A program made the translations under genes and the position numbers. Source: Trametes villosa (Eukaryota; Basidiomycota; Agaricomycetes; Polyporales; Polyporaceae). Taken from it: DNA of 64,000 nt. The notes beneath the pieces are model-generated. The model made no database searches, was not told where the DNA came from, and worked only from the letters and a program-made list of their open reading frames with translations. Shown one piece after another: positions 1-11,354 of this stretch; positions within the stretch are counted from its first letter, which is position 1; the number at the start of each line of letters is the position of its first letter. Where the stretch lies: contig PUDQ02000081.1 of the NCBI GenBank assembly GCA_002964805.2, positions 62,001-126,000 of the forward strand, in the 5' to 3' direction.

Positions 1-3000
1 GAGCCCGCGAGCGAGGAGGGTTGTGGGCTGCCTGGCGGGGGGTTGCCGTACGGCGGCGAACCGAATGGGCTGTGGAAGGACGGCGCCGAGGACGGTTGAG
101 ACATCCGTGAGCTTGGTGGCCGCTGGCTGCCGGGTCCGGCACTGCCTGGAGGCATCCCAGACGGGGAGGGCGCATGAGAAGCTGATGGGGGACGACCGAG
201 GTTGGCTTCGTCAGCGGCCGCAGACCAGGACCCGCGCCGAGAAGAGGGCATAGACGGGGGAGGATTTCCCGGCAACCCACGCGGCGAGCCAGGGCGACTA
301 CCCTGCAGTGGCTGTGATGGGCCCATGGTAAACGGCAACCGATCGTGCGGACCGGGTGGCGGAGGGCCTGAGGGCCCGGGGGCTCTACCACGGTCACGTT
401 CGCGCTCCCGCTGGGCCTCAGGTGGCAGAGTCTCGTCGCTCCCTCTCCAGAACGCGGACATGCGCGGAGAGGCGGTGGAGTGCGGCTTCTGGGAGGAGGC
501 GGTCAACTCGATGAGCTCCGTAGGGGCGCCAGAACGCGGGCGGCGGGGTTCCAAGTCGCGACTACCGTGTGGACTGTGCGACGGGTTGGGAGGAGGTCCA
601 CCGCTGGAGCCGGAAGGAAGCCCCGTCATCGGAGGGCCGTGGGACGCGCCTCCAGGCCCGGAGATCGCTTGCGGTGCGGGGTGGTGGTGGTGGCGGACGT
701 GGTGGTGGTGATGAACATGGTGATGCTGTCCGTGACCGCCTTGCGCGGGCGCAGTGCTGTGAGCATGCGTATGAGTGTGCTGGTGCGCGGCGTGCCGGGG
801 TTGGCCATGCGACATGTGGTAGGCTCGCTCCGCCTGGTCCCGCTCCATGTCCCGCTGTATACGCTCGCGCTCGGCGCGTTCGCGGTGGCTTAAAGCCTCG
901 CTCATCCGGTCCCTGTCGCGGTCTCGCTCCCGTTCGCGGCCATCGACCTCTCCATTGAGCCGACCTGACTCCTTCCCGCCTCCCATGTGCACGCCAGTAG
1001 GAGGCCCGGTCCATCCATTCGGCTTCGGCCCTGAGAACCCAGGGGGTATCGGCCCACCCCCCATACTCGTAGGAATCCCCGAGCTGCTACCCGCGCCATT
1101 GCTGAGAGGAACCGGGGAGATGGAGCGCCTCAAGAGAGTGCTCGGGCCTGGGCCCGCGCCGAACTGCTGGAGGTGCGACGGGTGTGGGGGGAGGCCGGAA
1201 GGGGGGCGCATGCCCAGCGCTATTTCCTGGTCGATTTGCATCTGCGAGTGGGATAGATGAGGGAGTGCTCCGGGCGGCGCAGAATGATGGTGTGGAAGAC
1301 GTGGTGGAGGTCCACCGAAGCCCTGAACGAATCCTTGCTGCTGTAAATGTTGCTGATGGAAGGGAGGCGCGAACCGACCGCCTGCGGGTCCGTCTAGGAT
1401 CTGCATGCCCATTGCGTATGGATCCATACCCGGAGGAGGGAGCCCGCCCAGAACGCTGTTCATCAGCCCGGGTCCGCCGCGGTGTGGATCGAAGCCAGCA
1501 GCTGCGCGTCGATGTTGAAAGAATAAGTCAAGGTCTTGCACGATTTCACCAGGCGAAAGCGAAGTGATTTGCGGGTAAACCAAGGAGTGGAGAGGTAGTG
1601 GTTCTCTCTTCTGCTGGTAACGTTTCGACAGAGGTAGCGCAGCTTCTGGTATGCCGAATGGACTGGATTTGACAATCTCGCGCAGGGTAGGAGCGGGAGG
1701 GACTTCGGCTGGTGGCAGAGGGAAACGTCGAGCTACAGGGATAGAGATAAGACATGTATGCGCAGTGTAATGGGATAGTCACGTACTGGGCTGTGGACGC
1801 TCGAGAGCTCGGCGTTCGCGCTCTAGCCGTCGCCTCTTGCTGTTTGTCTCTGAGATCATGTCTGTCTGGAGCTCGTCCCTGGCATCCTGTGCAGTTCGTG
1901 AGTAGGTTTACTTTGAAGGCAGATGAATTCATACATACCTTCCACCAGCTCCATACGCCCTCCTCGTCAAGTCTACGACGTTTGGTCACGTTGGCTACTT
2001 CATAATCGCGTCTGTGGGAAGCAAGCTCCAAACGTTTGTCCCGTCGCTTCGACAACTCCGCGTGGAGGTGCAACAGCTCTGGGTGATTCCCTGCAGCACG
2101 CAACATCGCGATATATGCGTTAACATCTCGCGCATACACTCGGCAGACGCCACAACGCACCATCCGCGATCAAGCCCTCCTCCCATGCGAGCGTGTCCAT
2201 CTTCTCCACATACAGACGCTCCCTGAGAAGAGCGAACTTCAACTCGATGGTCGCGAGCACGTCGAGAGCCTCTGCTCGGTGCGCTGGCTGCATGTCCGCA
2301 TCAAGATCGAGCTCTGGAGTCGCAGCATCCATGTCGTCGACGTCCCCGTTCTCCCCGTCCAGTCCGTCCGCCGGGTCCGCGTCGGGGTCCGCGTCGCCTG
2401 CATCCGCGGCGGCCGGCACCCTTGAACGCCGCGGACGCGCGCGGGTCTTGCCCTTCCGCGACCTCGGCGCGCGAGCCCCAGCTGGCTTGCGCTCTGGTTC
2501 GGGCTCGACTTCTGGTTCGGAGGGCACATCTTGCTCAGGTTCGGGTTCGGCGGAGGGGTAGCGCGACGAAACACGTGATGCGGAGGGTGTGGAAGGTTGG
2601 GAGGAGGATGGGGACGGAGCTTGGACGAGACTGGCACCCGCCATGATAGATGAAACCGCGACCGCGACGGGGGACATAATCACGGGTGGTGGCGCGTCGA
2701 CTTCCATGGTCACGTCGAGGTCTCCCTCCACTGGGTCCCCGACTTCTTCTGTGGGTGTTACAACACCAGTGGTTGGAGGCTCGTCCCCCTCAAGTGCGTC
2801 CGGGTCGTCGGCGGCCGCGTCGGGATCGTCCTCGTAGTCCTCTACATCGTAGCCGTCCTTGGTAACATCCGCCGCGTCGGGAGGGTCGTCATCGTCGACC
2901 TCTTCTTCGCCCACATTGTCGTTCTCGTCGTCGGTGAGGTCAGGTGACGCCGCCACCTTGGGCGTTCGATCGACGTCCGCGTCGGGCGCATCGGGACCCG

Positions 3001-3589
3001 CCTCCTCAACGTAGTCTTCGTCCTCGCCAGAGACGTCGCCGCTGGTGTCCTTGCGGATGTGTTGGGATGCCGCGCCGTCGAAAGACTCACCATCGTCTTC
3101 GGGCGGGTCATCGTCGTCATTGTCCTCGCCCTCATTGTCGCTGAGGGCGCGGTCCTTCCTCGGGGAGGCGTCGTCCTCGTCGAAGTTAGACTCCTTGTCT
3201 TGGTCGTCGTCTTCCTCCTCTTCTTCCATCGCCTTCGCCGGCCCCGCGAGCTCTTCCTCCTCCTCTTCCTCCTCGACGAGCTTCGGGCGCGAGTTCGACC
3301 TCTCCTTCTTCTCCGACTTCTTCTGCTTGTACGCCCAGTCCCACATGGGAGCTGGTACTATGCGGTCCGAGCGTGGACCTTTCCTGCGTTTCGAGGTGCG
3401 CGACGAGTCGTCTTCATTCGTCCGGTTCTCGTTGTCTTGCTCGTCCTCGGTGAGCTCAGAGAGCTCGGAGCCGCTGTCGAGGCCTGCGCCACCGCTCTGG
3501 TTCGAATGGTTTGAACGCTGTTCTTCGGGCGGGGGTGGCGAGGGAGATGGCGAGCTGAGCGACTCTAGCGATGCAGTGGAAGCCGGCAT
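1..3589 (-). CDS. Sds3/Dep1-like subunit of an Rpd3-type histone deacetylase complex (3' end beyond the window)
   Basis: Nuclear co-repressor subunit that in the known family scaffolds the Rpd3L/Sin3 deacetylase. Exons seen: 3589-2161, 2090-1939, 1886-1787 and 1732 to the window edge, which join in frame. The first ~440 residues are acidic and low-complexity, with Glu/Asp runs and an SRKGKTRAR basic patch. The Sds3-like domain follows (ELKFALLRERLY, NHPELLHLHAELSKRRDKRL, then RRLERERRALERP), mostly helical coiled-coil and crossing three introns. The C-terminal tail of more than 550 residues is Pro/Gly/Ser-rich with a His-rich tract near 660-730 and stays open to base 1. At over 1100 residues it is far larger than yeast Sds3. 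The start at 3589 is the first Met of the long frame. Domain assignment is firm; whether it is the Sds3 or Dep1 orthologue is not settled. Confidence 0.85.
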
Positions 3590-3766
3590 CGTCGGCGACG
3601 GCGAGTGCGACGGCGACGAGGTGGGGGCAGATGGCGAGGGAGAGACTGGAGGTGGCCGGCAAGTGCCGAACTCGTGAATGCATAGAGTTCAACGGGCGCT
3701 AATCCAGTTCTCCCGCTACTCCTCGCCGGACTCCGCCACTTGCACCTTGCCACAAATTCATCCGCG

Positions 3767-5466
3767 ATGGTCTCCGCTGACAACCTCAACTTCGACTGTC
3801 TTGAGCTAATATTTGCATATCTTGCTGGAAATGATCTGGTCTCTGTCTCGCTGGTCAGCAGGTCGTTCCTTGCGGCAGCAATACCGCGTGTGTACAGGAC
3901 GTTGACCTTCGGGATGAATCAAGCGAAGCGTTATCCATCGGTGCGCCCTTCAAGGGACATGTGCTGGGGGAAAGGCCATCTAACATACCTCCTTGAAAGA
4001 TAATATCCCCATTTGCCGCGGTTCTAGCGCACTCGAGCCTGGCGTCGCACGTTAGGCACATCGGTTCGCATCCCGATACCTGTACTCTGTGTCAAGCCAT
4101 TCAACCGCAATGCAGAGATACGTGCCATACCGACCGTGAAGTTCGCCCCTCAGCCGAAGTTCCTCGGTGACTGTGCCCGCACCTTGGTCCTGTGCAAGAA
4201 TCTCGGCTCCTTTACGTGCACGTTAGACGTGATGCCCGCGTTTCTCCCCTCGCTGCAAGGCAAAGCGAGCTTAGAGAGCTTACGCTTCATCGGGAACCTC
4301 ACCACCGATCAGTCGACGGAGCTCGCGAAGCTCACGGGGCTGCGTGATTTGACTATTGACGGCAGTTCCTGGAACGTCGTGGACATTTTGCCCAGGTGGA
4401 TGGAGACCTTGCGCCCAACCCTGACTGCGCTCACTCTGCATGTAAGTCGGGCCGACAGCAACAAAAAGCCTGGGGCTGATATATTCATAGTCCATACAAA
4501 CTCTCAGCATGGAAATGCTTGATATCATTCTACCGAATCTGCCTCGCCTGACGCGTCTGCACGTCATAAACTGCACCAAAGTCGACCATACTGCCGTCCT
4601 ACGAGTAATATCCCATACCCCAGATCTCGAAAGCCTAGCGTTCACCAGCTACGTCAGTGTCACTGACCGCATATACTGACCGCCACTCAACCTCTGCGCT
4701 TCTAAACACAGGAATCCTCTCGCGTGATCCCTCCCGTCATCTCCCCTCTACCGCGCCTCCGCCACCTCGCGCTGGACACACAATGTGCGCCCACGCCCGC
4801 GAACAGCACGCCCGCGTTCTGGACGACCATGATCGACCTCACGCGCACCTGGTCGTGTCCGCTCAAGTCGCTCACCCTGCGGCTCTCGGACCGGATCACG
4901 CTCGGGGACTTCCTCATCACCAACCTCGTCGACTCGCACCACGCTACGCTCAAGCACCTCGCCATCCTCAACTGCACGCTCTCCAAGGAGAGCGTGGCGA
5001 GCATCTGCAGCAAATGCACGGAGCTCGAGCGGTTCGCGCTCAGCATCCCTGCGAAGGACTCGGTACGTACCCGTATTTCTGCACGGCCGTTCGAATCCCT
5101 GACAACAGCTGCCCTCTCAGTACGCGTTCGCTGTGGCTGTCGCACAAGCCAAGCGCATACATACGGTCACGGAAGTCGGCGACCTGCACTCGTCGCACAC
5201 GCCCCGCCCGCCGCTCTCCAAGCTCGATGTCCGCACAATCATGACGCACCAGCCCACCATCGAGAAGATTGTCGCGGACGGCCGTATCTGGACGGTGCGT
5301 ACAAGACTTCTGGTGACTTCGCGTCTCCGCACACTCATTTCGAGCGCCGGTATGGTAGGCGGCGCGGTTCCCCGGATTTCCGGAGGACCACTTCGACATA
5401 CACGTCGCGAAGAAGAAAATCCCGTCCCCGAATCACTGGTTCATGCCTCCCTCGTCGGCGTTTTAA
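3767..5466 (+). CDS. F-box protein with leucine-rich-repeat-like C-terminus
   Basis: Probable substrate adaptor of an SCF ubiquitin ligase. The N-terminus carries an F-box (LIFAYLAGNDLVSVSLVSRS) directly after the start at 3767. The rest alternates Leu-rich strands and helices (LRDLTIDGS, LTALTLH, LTRLHVINC, LRHLALDT, LKHLAILNC), as in LRR-type F-box proteins. The gene is split by short introns. The clearest are 3941-4001, one of about 50 nt ending just before 4111, 4441-4508, one before ESSRVIPP at about 4712, 5059-5120 and one ending near 5350. Removing them gives a continuous frame ending KIPSPNHWFMPPSSAF at 5466. It is convergent with the DUF7918 gene downstream. The substrate is unknown. 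This is a very large, lineage-expanded family in Agaricomycetes, so no gene symbol is justified. The exact last acceptor is the least certain junction. Confidence 0.8.
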
Positions 5467-5786
5467 CTGTATATTGCAGATGTAAGAGATCAATTGACAG
5501 TCCGAAATACATGACCGCTCAGATGAGTGGGGACTGCAGCACCAGCGGAGACGGGTGGAAACGCAGGTGGCTCACTCATGCGGTTGAATGAGGCGTTGTG
5601 GGCAAGATCTGTAGCGCAGATGACTGTAGTGATAGGTATGTACAGTGAGCGAGCACAGGTGCTCTCGCGATGCTAGGTACAAGAATGAAGGAGAGTAGAT
5701 GTAGTGTGCGGCGGTATAGTTAACTAGCGGGAGTAGTAGAATACCTGGACAAGAATAAAGATAGTGCCAAGAACGGCGAGTAACGG
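5467..5786. other. Convergent intergenic region
   Basis: About 320 bases between the stops of the F-box gene and the first DUF7918 gene. It must hold the 3' UTRs of both. I see no ORF with splice support and no RNA gene. Confidence 0.6.
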
Positions 5787-6984
5787 CTAGGTGAGGTCGA
5801 TCACTTCATGGGTGGCCGAGGACGGGATACGGATGGGCGACATCTCCCGCTTGACGGCATTCTTCGCCTGCCTTGCCGCCCTGGCTTGCTCGACTCGCCT
5901 CTGCATCATCGCGAGTTGCTCCTACACGATAGTATGGTGAGCCGACGTGACGAGCAGAGCGCGATCGGATTCAGGCGCGGCGTACCTCCAGGAATTGCAT
6001 GTCGTCAGCGTCTTCGTCGTCTGCAGCCTCAGGTTTGACTGCCACTTCCTGCTCTATACGCCGCCGTTTGTGGCCTCCAGCGCGGTCCAGAGCACCCATA
6101 TTGTCAGCGGCTCGTTTGTTGGGCATCGCAGGCTTCCCAGGGAGAGGAACGATCCCGTTCGCTTGCAAAAGCTCTACACAAAGGTATGAGGACGCACCCA
6201 GACATCCAAGGAATGGAACGTACCTAAGGGCCTATAACGGAACTGGAAAACCGCGAAAGGCTCATCGTCCATCCCATGAGCTTCACAACTCCTAGTTTTC
6301 TTGACTGCTTTTGGTGGCCCAAAACTACGTTGTCGAAAGGTTGATACTCGTGTGATAGAATCTAGGCAACCTAGAGCTCTTACGAAATTGCATGAACGCC
6401 CGCCTTCTTGCTCCTTTCGTGTACTGGCCCGAGTTCGGGGACATTGCGGGGCACAGAACGTGTGTACCCGCTGTACGAGAAGCGTGCAACACGCCTCATT
6501 TCAACCCGTATGGTGCCGAGATCTTCGGTGACATTGGAGTGGAGGAGACTGTCATCGTCTAACGGGTAGATATTATGATATCGGCATGGAGCTGACACGA
6601 AAACGTATGAAGACACTAACCTGTAAGGAGGAGGGGAGCAAATACGAACGGGCGTTTGCTAGACGCAGTCTCGTGCGCTCCTTCGCAGCACCCGTCCCGC
6701 ACCTTATTGTGTGCCCTCTTGTGAACTTGCCGTCCATCCATGAGCGTGGACACCTGCATGATGGTCGAAGCAGAGGGACCGCTCCAGTGGACGGTAATGG
6801 CCTGGTATTGGGATGAGAACGCCAGCTGAACCGTGAAGAGGTGAGAGGACTACAATACCTTGCCCTCTTCGCTAGGTATCCAGCAGCTAATGGTCTTGTC
6901 ATCTTCGGTGTGAACATCATACGACTCGAGTTCTCGGTCATCGCAGCGTATATGCGCAGTGTAGCCGCGCAGTTCGAGAGGCAT
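5787..6984 (-). CDS. DUF7918 domain protein, copy A
   Basis: Member of a basidiomycete-enriched family of unknown function. The start at 6984 gives MPLELRGYTAHIRCD, matching the neighbouring paralog. Visible family features are the strand-rich N-terminal part (DRELESYDV, ISCWIPSEEGK), the ITVHWSGPSA segment, GTIRVEMRR, the HERSKKAGVHAIS motif, and LLQANGIVPLPGKP before the tail. The tail has a basic nuclear-signal-like patch (HKRRRIEQ), a VKPE site followed by acidic residues, a VKREMSP site and the terminal VIDLT. These resemble SUMO-acceptor consensus sites and a SUMO-interacting motif. Four or five short introns are needed. It lies head-to-tail with copy B, 595 bases away, so it arose by tandem duplication. 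The biochemical role is not known. Confidence 0.75.
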
Positions 6985-7579
6985 GCTGGCGCCGAAGGAG
7001 CGGTATGGGTGGTTTCAATGGCAGGGTGCAGGAAGTACTCCTTAATGCAGCAGGTACAGCGGACGATGTCTCAGCAAAATGGTAGAGTGTAGATAGTGAG
7101 CGTGCAGGGCAGGAGGGGGAGGTTGTGGGCTAAGTACTACTCGAACCAAGTCGGCAGGTCGTAACAAGAGAACAAAACAAGCTTAGCGCCAGTAGCCACG
7201 GCGGCACAACTCTCGATCGGAAAAGTTGAAGGCAATCTGGTATTTGCCGCCGATCCCAGATTTCGATCTAGGGCCGAGTGCACTTGTGTGCACCTCCTGG
7301 CCCCACAAATAGCGCGGCAAGGCAAGCAAAATGGATCTGCCAGATGAAAGTTGTACTTTCCGATACATTTATTTGACTCATACCGTACGTAAGAATTATA
7401 GGAAGGAAGGGATACGAAGAAGCGTAACATGGTAGTACGAGATAGCAGGTACAACAGCGGTGAAAACCAAGATCGAGGACTCTTAAACCCAGCAGAAAGA
7501 AAGTGAGGGAGGAACATGATGTACAACGTGGCGCGGTCGATAGCGCGAAACTGAGAGACCAGCGCTGTGGATGTCTGGT
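6985..7579. other. Spacer between the DUF7918 paralogs
   Basis: About 595 bases that should contain the promoter of copy A and the 3' UTR of copy B. Only short, unspliced reading frames lacking family features are present, and I see no RNA gene. Confidence 0.5.
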
Positions 7580-7798
7580 CTAGGTGAGGTCGATGACCTC
7601 GGAGCTCGAGGCAGACGGGACCCGGATGGGAGACACTTCGCGCTTGACGACAGCCCTGGGCCTCCGCGCGGCCTCTGCCTCCGCGAGGCGTCTTTGGATC
7701 ATCACGAGTTGTTCCTGTTTGCGGTGAAATGTCAGTACACGCATGATGGCTGTATATCTGCGACTAGGCGCACCTGGAGGAAGACGACGTCGTCGACA

Positions 7799-7834
<36 letters not shown>

Positions 7835-8810
7835 TCTTCATCGGGCTCGGGCTTGACCTCATCCTCGCGCGCCCGCTTGCTGCTGGGACCCGCCTCGCTA
7901 GAGGATTGAGTGTCTAGGGCACGTTTCTTGCCCTTCGAGGAGGATGGAGCGGGCGGTGCGATGCCGTTTGCTCTCAGCAGCTCTGCACAATCGCGTTAGC
8001 ACATCAGCCATAAGCTGTCTACGAGACAACGAATCTCGTACCTAGCGGCCTATAGCAGAACTTGAAGACCGCGAATGGCTCCAGCTCCTTCCCAACTGAC
8101 GTGAAGGTCGTGTAGGGTATCACGTGTTTGACATCCCCGAAGCTGAACAGATGGGACGACACGTAAGAAGGCGAGGCAATAGCAAAATGCGCCTGGACTC
8201 ACGAAACGGCGTGTGCACCAGCCTTTTTACTCCTCTCGTGTACTGCCCCGACGGGCGCTGCACCGTACCCCTCGTGCAGTCTGTCTGACGGAATGAATTC
8301 CTTAACGCGCTGCATGGTGACTCGGATGGTGCCTAGCTCCGCGTGCCCCCTGGAGGACAGCAGACTGTCGTCATCTAGGACGATAGACATGAATGTAAAG
8401 AGCCTCGGAATAAGTATTTGTACTTACCTGTGAGGACCAGGGGCGAGAACACAAACGGTCGCACTTGGCCGGGAGCCTGGTATGTTTCGCTACAGATCTC
8501 CCGCAACCTTGTCCGATGCGCATTGCTTCGAACTAGGCGACCATCTACGTACGCGCTAACCAACATTATTGTCGCAGCAGATTCATCACCCCAGTGGATG
8601 ATAAATTCCTAGCAGGGCGCGTCAATATGCAGCGATTTATAGTCGAGCAGTTACGGGAGTACTAGACGCTAGCTATGTACCAACCTTTCCTTCCTCGCTG
8701 GCAATCCAGCACGTCAACGTCTTCTCATCTTCGTTCTGAACGTCGTAGATCTCAAGCTCCTTGCCGTCGCAGCTTATATGGGCGGTGTAGCCGTTGAGGT
8801 TGAGCGGCAT
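7580..8810 (-). CDS. DUF7918 domain protein, copy B
   Basis: Paralog of the gene at 5787-6984 with the same order of motifs. The start at 8810 gives MPLNLNGYTAHISCD, then KELEIYDVQNEDEK, CWIASEEGKV, GTIRVTMQRVKEF and HERSKKAGAHAVS. The acidic tail differs by an expanded Asp run encoded by a GAC/GTC microsatellite at 7801-7833. The C-terminus again carries KRARED, VKPE plus acidic residues, VKREVSP and a final VIDLT before the stop. An upstream in-frame Met at 8885 would add 25 residues without family similarity, so I prefer 8810. The gene is divergent from URM1 across a 392-base shared promoter region. Function is unknown; a nuclear, SUMO-linked role is only an inference from the tail motifs. 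Confidence 0.78.
7801..7833. repeat. (GTC)11 microsatellite coding a poly-Asp run
   Basis: A perfect trinucleotide array inside DUF7918 copy B, read as consecutive Asp codons on the minus strand. Copy A has only a short acidic DDEDADD segment at this place, so the array is a paralog-specific expansion. Confidence 0.9.
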
Positions 8811-9202
8811 GGTATGGGAAGCGGTTCTACTTCGGTCTTGAAGCGTGCGTGGAGATTTGGAGGGATCTTGAGCAGTGGCGGTCACAACAAAGGCCTCAAC
8901 TAGAAGCTGTCGCGGTTTATACGGCGAGGTCGTGCACCAAGCTGAGGAGAAAGGTCAAGCAGCATGCAGGTGCAGGTACGAGGTAAAGCGCCCTTTTGCG
9001 TGCCAAGCCCACGACGGTCTCGGCTAATCCCCGATCTGGATCGACAAACCTTATCTAAAGCCATTATACGGCATAAGCGCCGTATAGTACCCATTTCTGC
9101 GTCCAGGTCGCGTACACTGGAGCTTACATAGTCCACAATATCTGCCTCCTCTATCCACGAACGACGCAGGAATCATCACGAACTATCTGTTCAGCTGACG
9201 CC
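8811..9202. promoter_or_regulatory. Divergent promoter region, DUF7918-B / URM1
   Basis: A 392-base head-to-head interval between the two start codons. It must contain both promoters. No convincing TATA box or RNA gene was seen. Confidence 0.45.
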
Positions 9203-9637
9203 ATGTCCACCATATCGCTCAAGATCGAGTTCGGAGGAGGCCTCGAGCTGCTCTTCGCGAACGAACGCTCGCACCGCGTTACACTCCCGGCTCTCGTCCC
9301 TGTCTCCTCCGGACCTCCGCAATCGACGTCAGGGCAAGTCGCGACGGGAGATGACGCGCCGAAGAAGCCCGTGGACCTCGCATACCTTGTCTTCTGGCTG
9401 CGGGACAACCTCCTGAAGGAGCGCGTGGAGTTGTTCATTGAGAACGGGACAGTGTACGTCTAGCCACCTGGAGGTCCGGAGCTTCAGCTGATACGGTTGT
9501 ATGCGGTGCTCCCTTTCAGGCGACCGGGAATTCTTGTCCTTGTGAACGATGCGGACTGGGAGCTGGAAGGCGAGGGTGAATATCAGCTCCAGGACGGCGA
9601 CGAGATCGTCTTCATCTCGACCCTGCACGGCGGCTAG
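9203..9637 (+). CDS. URM1: Ubiquitin-related modifier 1
   Basis: Beta-grasp sulfur carrier used for 2-thiolation of wobble uridine in tRNAs and for protein urmylation, in the cytosol. Two exons, 9203-9453 and 9520-9637, join in frame to 122 residues. Visible features are an N-terminal strand pair ([15 protein letters not shown]), [29 protein letters not shown], then [18 protein letters not shown]. The mature di-glycine is exactly at the C-terminus, as required for adenylation and thiocarboxylation by the E1 Uba4, so no processing is needed. Length is slightly above the usual ~100 residues because of an insert after PVSSGPP. The assignment is essentially certain. Confidence 0.95.
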
Positions 9638-9964
9638 CATCTCAGCCATTCTGCGATCGCTTCCAACACAACAGGTATGCGATAGGAGATCTGGGAGGGT
9701 GATAGGTTTGGCGCCGAATAACTGTGATCTTCTTAGGATTGACCATCCTACCCGAAGCCCGCGCCGATCGCGCACCGCAAGGTCCTGCACACGTCGTGCG
9801 CGCAAGGACTGCCGCGCCGACTGCAAGTGCTCGCGCAGGAGGAACCTACTATATGGTAGCATGGGGCTGTTCGAGGCCATGCGGCGAGGGATGAGGAGAG
9901 GGGGTCTGCATGTATTCGTAGAGAGCGAGCTACGAACCAAATATCCACACCATCAATTACACAC
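9638..9964. other. Convergent 3' region of URM1 and RCF1
   Basis: About 330 bases between two converging stops. Only shadow frames are present, and no RNA gene was recognised. Confidence 0.5.
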
Positions 9965-10553
9965 TCACGCACTCGCTCCCGTCCCTTTCGACCCTTCCGA
10001 CCCCGACCCGCCCTTCCCGAACAGCCCGCCAAACCACCCGCCCCCACCGCCCTTCGCGCCCTGCGCCGCGGCGCGCGCGTGCACCTCCTCCTCGAGCTTC
10101 TCGAGCTTGTCCGCCTCCTCCGCGGCGCGGAGGCGCGCCTCGAAGCCGGCGCGCTCGAGGACGCGCTCCTGCTGCGCGGCGTTCGCGGCCTCCTTCTGGT
10201 GCTTCATCTGCCCGTACCACCACGAGCCGCCGACGACGGCGACGAGCGTGAGGCCCTGCATGAGCACGCGCACGCGCAGCCAGGTGTTGAGCGAGACGCT
10301 GTCGCGCCGCTTGAGTTTTACCGCGGCGACGATGAGCGAGGCTGTTGTTAGGCCGGCCACTGTGTAAGGGCGTAGTGATGAGAGGAGAGGGGTTAAGTGA
10401 GTCTTAGGTGGAGAGGTGCAGGGAGCGGGACGTACGGACGGGAACGAACGGGTTCTCCTTGAACTTGCGCTCAAACTTGCCGCCCCATGACTCGATGGGC
10501 ATGCCATTCGCGTCCAGCAGTATCTCTGGGTGTGATGCAGGCTCCGTGCTCAT
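9965..10553 (-). CDS. RCF1: Respiratory supercomplex factor 1, HIG1 domain protein
   Basis: Inner mitochondrial membrane protein that helps assemble and stabilise complex III-IV supercomplexes. Exons 10553-10436 and 10359-9965 join to 170 residues. The N-terminus reads MSTEPASHPEILLDANG, then WGGKFERKFKENPFVPV, the usual run-in to a HIG1 domain. Two membrane segments follow (AGLTTASLIVAAV and MQGLTLVAVVGGSWWYG) with the intervening basic loop KLKRRDSVSLNTWLRVRV. The tail is a long charged helix (ERAGFEARLRAAEEADKLEKLEEE) and a Gly-rich end, as in fungal Rcf1. The splice uses the gtacgt donor; the adjacent gtccgt would break the frame. Confidence 0.92.
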
Positions 10554-11354
10554 GATGGACAGGTTGGTAAGCGTGAAGGCTGCTGAACTGAGAGTTGGGA
10601 GGAAGGACCGCGGGAGGTCGTGGAGCGTGGGCGGCTAGAGTTCGTTTCTTCTCCTAGCAGCGTCAGAGAGAGCGACTAGAGAAGTCACGATAGGCAGGTT
10701 GAGATAGTCGTCTAGAGGTCGTCGGGCCAGCTAAGGAGACGACGTGAAGATGTAGTGGCAGCGCTATAGAACCACGAGACGATGAAGCAGTTCAAGCACA
10801 AGGCCCGTTCGCGGAAGACCGGAGCGCCCAAAAGCGGCCGAGCCGCGATGACGCTCTGCCAACCAGTATCCTACTGATACATATCACAGAGTTCGACAAG
10901 CAGGCAGCTAAAAAATATGATCGCATCCCCACGAACGCGATGATCATGACTTTGCCGAGGCTCAGCGTGGTGAGGGGAATGAGGACGCCACGAGGCTACC
11001 GAACCAAGGTGTGCGTCCGAGATTAGCAGGAGGGGGTCCACAACAGGCAGGTGCTGTAGAATGGAAAGTCAAGCACGAGGAGCAAACAACGTGGTCGTGG
11101 CTGCCCTGCTGTGCCTGGTTTATTAACTGCCATACTTCTCCAAATGAACGAGAACCGATGGACAGCAAGATTCCTCTTCACACCAGCTAGGTTGGGGTAA
11201 TGAATGATTACAAGTAGCGGCATGTATCCAGAACATGAAGCGGCATGCTATCTCAAGAAGGTGTACACTAGCGTATATCTACTTACGACAGGGATTTTTT
11301 ACATCAGAGCTCCAGGAATCAACCAACGCATCGCACAGAGACCTACTCAGAACA
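10554..11354. other. Intergenic region, RCF1 promoter side and exopolyphosphatase 3' side
   Basis: About 800 bases. Reading frames are under 70 codons and show no recognisable family or splice continuity. I see no tRNA or other RNA gene. Confidence 0.5.
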
